DNA of 5,028 bases. It comes from Actinomycetota bacterium (GTDB taxonomy: Bacteria; Actinomycetota; Actinomycetes; Propionibacteriales; Nocardioidaceae). The stretch covers positions 1-5,028 of the forward strand of contig WLIH01000254.1 in the NCBI GenBank assembly GCA_009702305.1, written 5' to 3'. The stretch's first letter is position 1; each line of letters starts with the position of its first letter. Position numbers and translations under genes: made by a program. Positions 4,092-5,028 of the stretch are shown in pieces. The notes beneath the pieces were generated by a model. The model saw nothing but the letters and a program-made list of their open reading frames with translations, had not been told where the DNA came from and searched no databases.

Positions 4092-5028
4092 GTGGCTCGA
4101 CGTGAGCGACACCACGCGGCACGACGCGTGCTGCACGGGCTCCTCGTGCTGGTGGTCCTGCTGGCCGCGGTCGCGGCCGGGGTCGGGGTCACCGCCTGGC
4201 GACGCAGCGACCCCGGTCCGGCGCCCTCGCCCGCCGAAGCGCGGCTCGACCTGCCGCCGGTCGTGGCGCCCGGCGACCCGAGCGAGGTGCCGGCGACGTC
4301 CGGTCCCGCCGGGTCCCGGGTGCGCGCAGCGCTCGCAGAGGCCCTGGCCGACCCGGCGCTCGGAGCGCACGTGACGCTCGCCGTGGCGGGCGGCATCGGC
4401 GATCCGGTGCTGACCGAGGGGCGCGGCCCGGTGGTGCCGGCGTCGACCACCAAGCTGCTGACCTCCCTGGCTGCCCTGAGCCTCGTCGATCCGGGCACCA
4501 CCTTCGACACCACGGTCGTGCGCTCCGGGAGCCGCGTCGTGCTGGTCGGAGGCGGCGACCCGTTCCTGGCGGGCCGGCCGGACCCGTCGGCGTACCCCCA
4601 CCGCGCCGACCTGCAGACGCTCGCCGCCCGCACCGCTCGCGCCCTGCTGGCCGACGGCGTGCGGCAGGTGCGGCTCGGCTACGACGACTCGCTCTTCTCG
4701 GGCCCCGCGCTCAGCCCCCACTGGCCGGAGGATTACGTCGCCGACGACGTCGTCTCGCCGATCTCGGCGCTCTGGGTCGACGAGGGACGCCTCGAGCCGG
4801 GCGGGATCGAGCGGGTCGCCGACCCGGCCCTGGTGGCGGCCACCGACTTCGCTGCAGCGCTGCGCACCCGGGGCCTCCGGGTCGCCGGCCCGCCGGTCGA
4901 CGCGACCGCCCCGGACAGCGCGGAGCGGCTGGCGCGCGTCTCGAGCGCCCCGATCGGCGAGATCGTCCAGCAGACGCTCCAGGCCAGTGACAACGAGGCG
5001 GCCGAGGTGCTGCTGCGCCACGTCGGAC
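4092..5028 (+). CDS. dacB: D-Ala-D-Ala carboxypeptidase, peptidase S13 (PBP4/DacB family), 5' part
   Basis: Low-molecular-mass penicillin-binding protein expected to remove the terminal D-Ala of peptidoglycan stem peptides and/or cut cross-links outside the membrane. 312 codons are visible; the gene runs off the right edge. Residues 1-15 are Arg/His-rich, followed by a hydrophobic stretch (17-35, LLVLVVLLAAVAAGVGVTA). This is a signal peptide or anchor, with VTA a possible cleavage site. A Pro-rich linker follows (40-72). The catalytic domain shows SxxK as Ser118-T-T-Lys121 in PASTTKLLT (codon of Ser at 4443) and SxN as Ser299-D-Asn301 in QASDNEAAE (codon at 4986). The third motif, KTG, should lie beyond the window. 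VLVGGGDPFL and DDSLFSGP are also typical of S13. The SxxK-SxN distance of 181 residues is shorter than in E. coli PBP4. The start is fixed by the ribosome binding site and an upstream in-frame stop. Confidence 0.92.
   Translation, partial: MARRERHHAARRVLHGLLVLVVLLAAVAAGVGVTAWRRSDPGPAPSPAEARLDLPPVVAPGDPSEVPATSGPAGSRVRAALAEALADPALGAHVTLAVAGGIGDPVLTEGRGPVVPASTTKLLTSLAALSLVDPGTTFDTTVVRSGSRVVLVGGGDPFLAGRPDPSAYPHRADLQTLAARTARALLADGVRQVRLGYDDSLFSGPALSPHWPEDYVADDVVSPISALWVDEGRLEPGGIERVADPALVAATDFAAALRTRGLRVAGPPVDATAPDSAERLARVSSAPIGEIVQQTLQASDNEAAEVLLRHVG

Noticed and set aside
3699..5021. A 440-codon minus-strand frame spanning part of ppa, the intergenic region and the carboxypeptidase gene.
   Set aside because: It overlaps two genes with clear families, on the same strand but out of frame with ppa and opposite to the carboxypeptidase. 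Composition is Arg/Gly-rich with no domain.
1..5028. Search for a novel defence, mobile, CRISPR or biosynthetic system in the window.
   Set aside because: All five genes belong to known families with intact key residues, gaps are short, and there are no integrase, transposase, toxin-antitoxin, spacer-repeat or tRNA/attachment-site signs. The region reads as ordinary core chromosome.

Overview
The window comes from a very GC-rich genome. Codon third positions are almost all G or C, GTG starts are used, and the inorganic pyrophosphatase is of the mycobacterial/actinobacterial type. Together with a RipA-like NlpC/P60 cell-wall hydrolase and a divergent ppa / D-Ala-D-Ala carboxypeptidase pair (the order also known in Mycobacterium), this points to the chromosome of an actinobacterium, perhaps near Nocardioides. 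The genus is inference.

Layout from left to right: (1) bases 1-570 hold the 3' end of a secreted NlpC/P60 peptidoglycan endopeptidase, with an Ala/Gln/Glu coiled coil and a Pro/Thr linker before the catalytic domain. (2) An 86-bp gap carries two inverted repeats and a probable leaderless promoter. (3) Bases 657-2699 encode a 680-residue flavoenzyme with acyl-CoA oxidase architecture, acting in beta-oxidation. (4) An 83-bp gap is rich in GACGTC palindromes and has a second apparent leaderless promoter. (5) Bases 2783-3448 encode a small class I SAM-dependent methyltransferase of unknown substrate. (6) Convergent to it, 27 bp away, is ppa, the family I inorganic pyrophosphatase, on the minus strand (3476-3967). 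(7) A 124-bp divergent intergenic region separates ppa from (8) the 5' part of a peptidase S13 D-Ala-D-Ala carboxypeptidase (PBP4/DacB type), which runs off the right edge.

The five genes do not form one pathway. Two are envelope enzymes (peptidoglycan endopeptidase and DD-carboxypeptidase), one is lipid catabolism, one is general pyrophosphate removal, and one is an unassigned methyltransferase. Every stretch without a gene is under 130 bp. I see no RNA gene, mobile element, CRISPR array, phage gene, defence system or biosynthetic cluster. This looks like ordinary core chromosome. The points worth a second look are the regulatory dyads, the two matching leaderless starts, and some active-site details in the oxidase, pyrophosphatase and carboxypeptidase.
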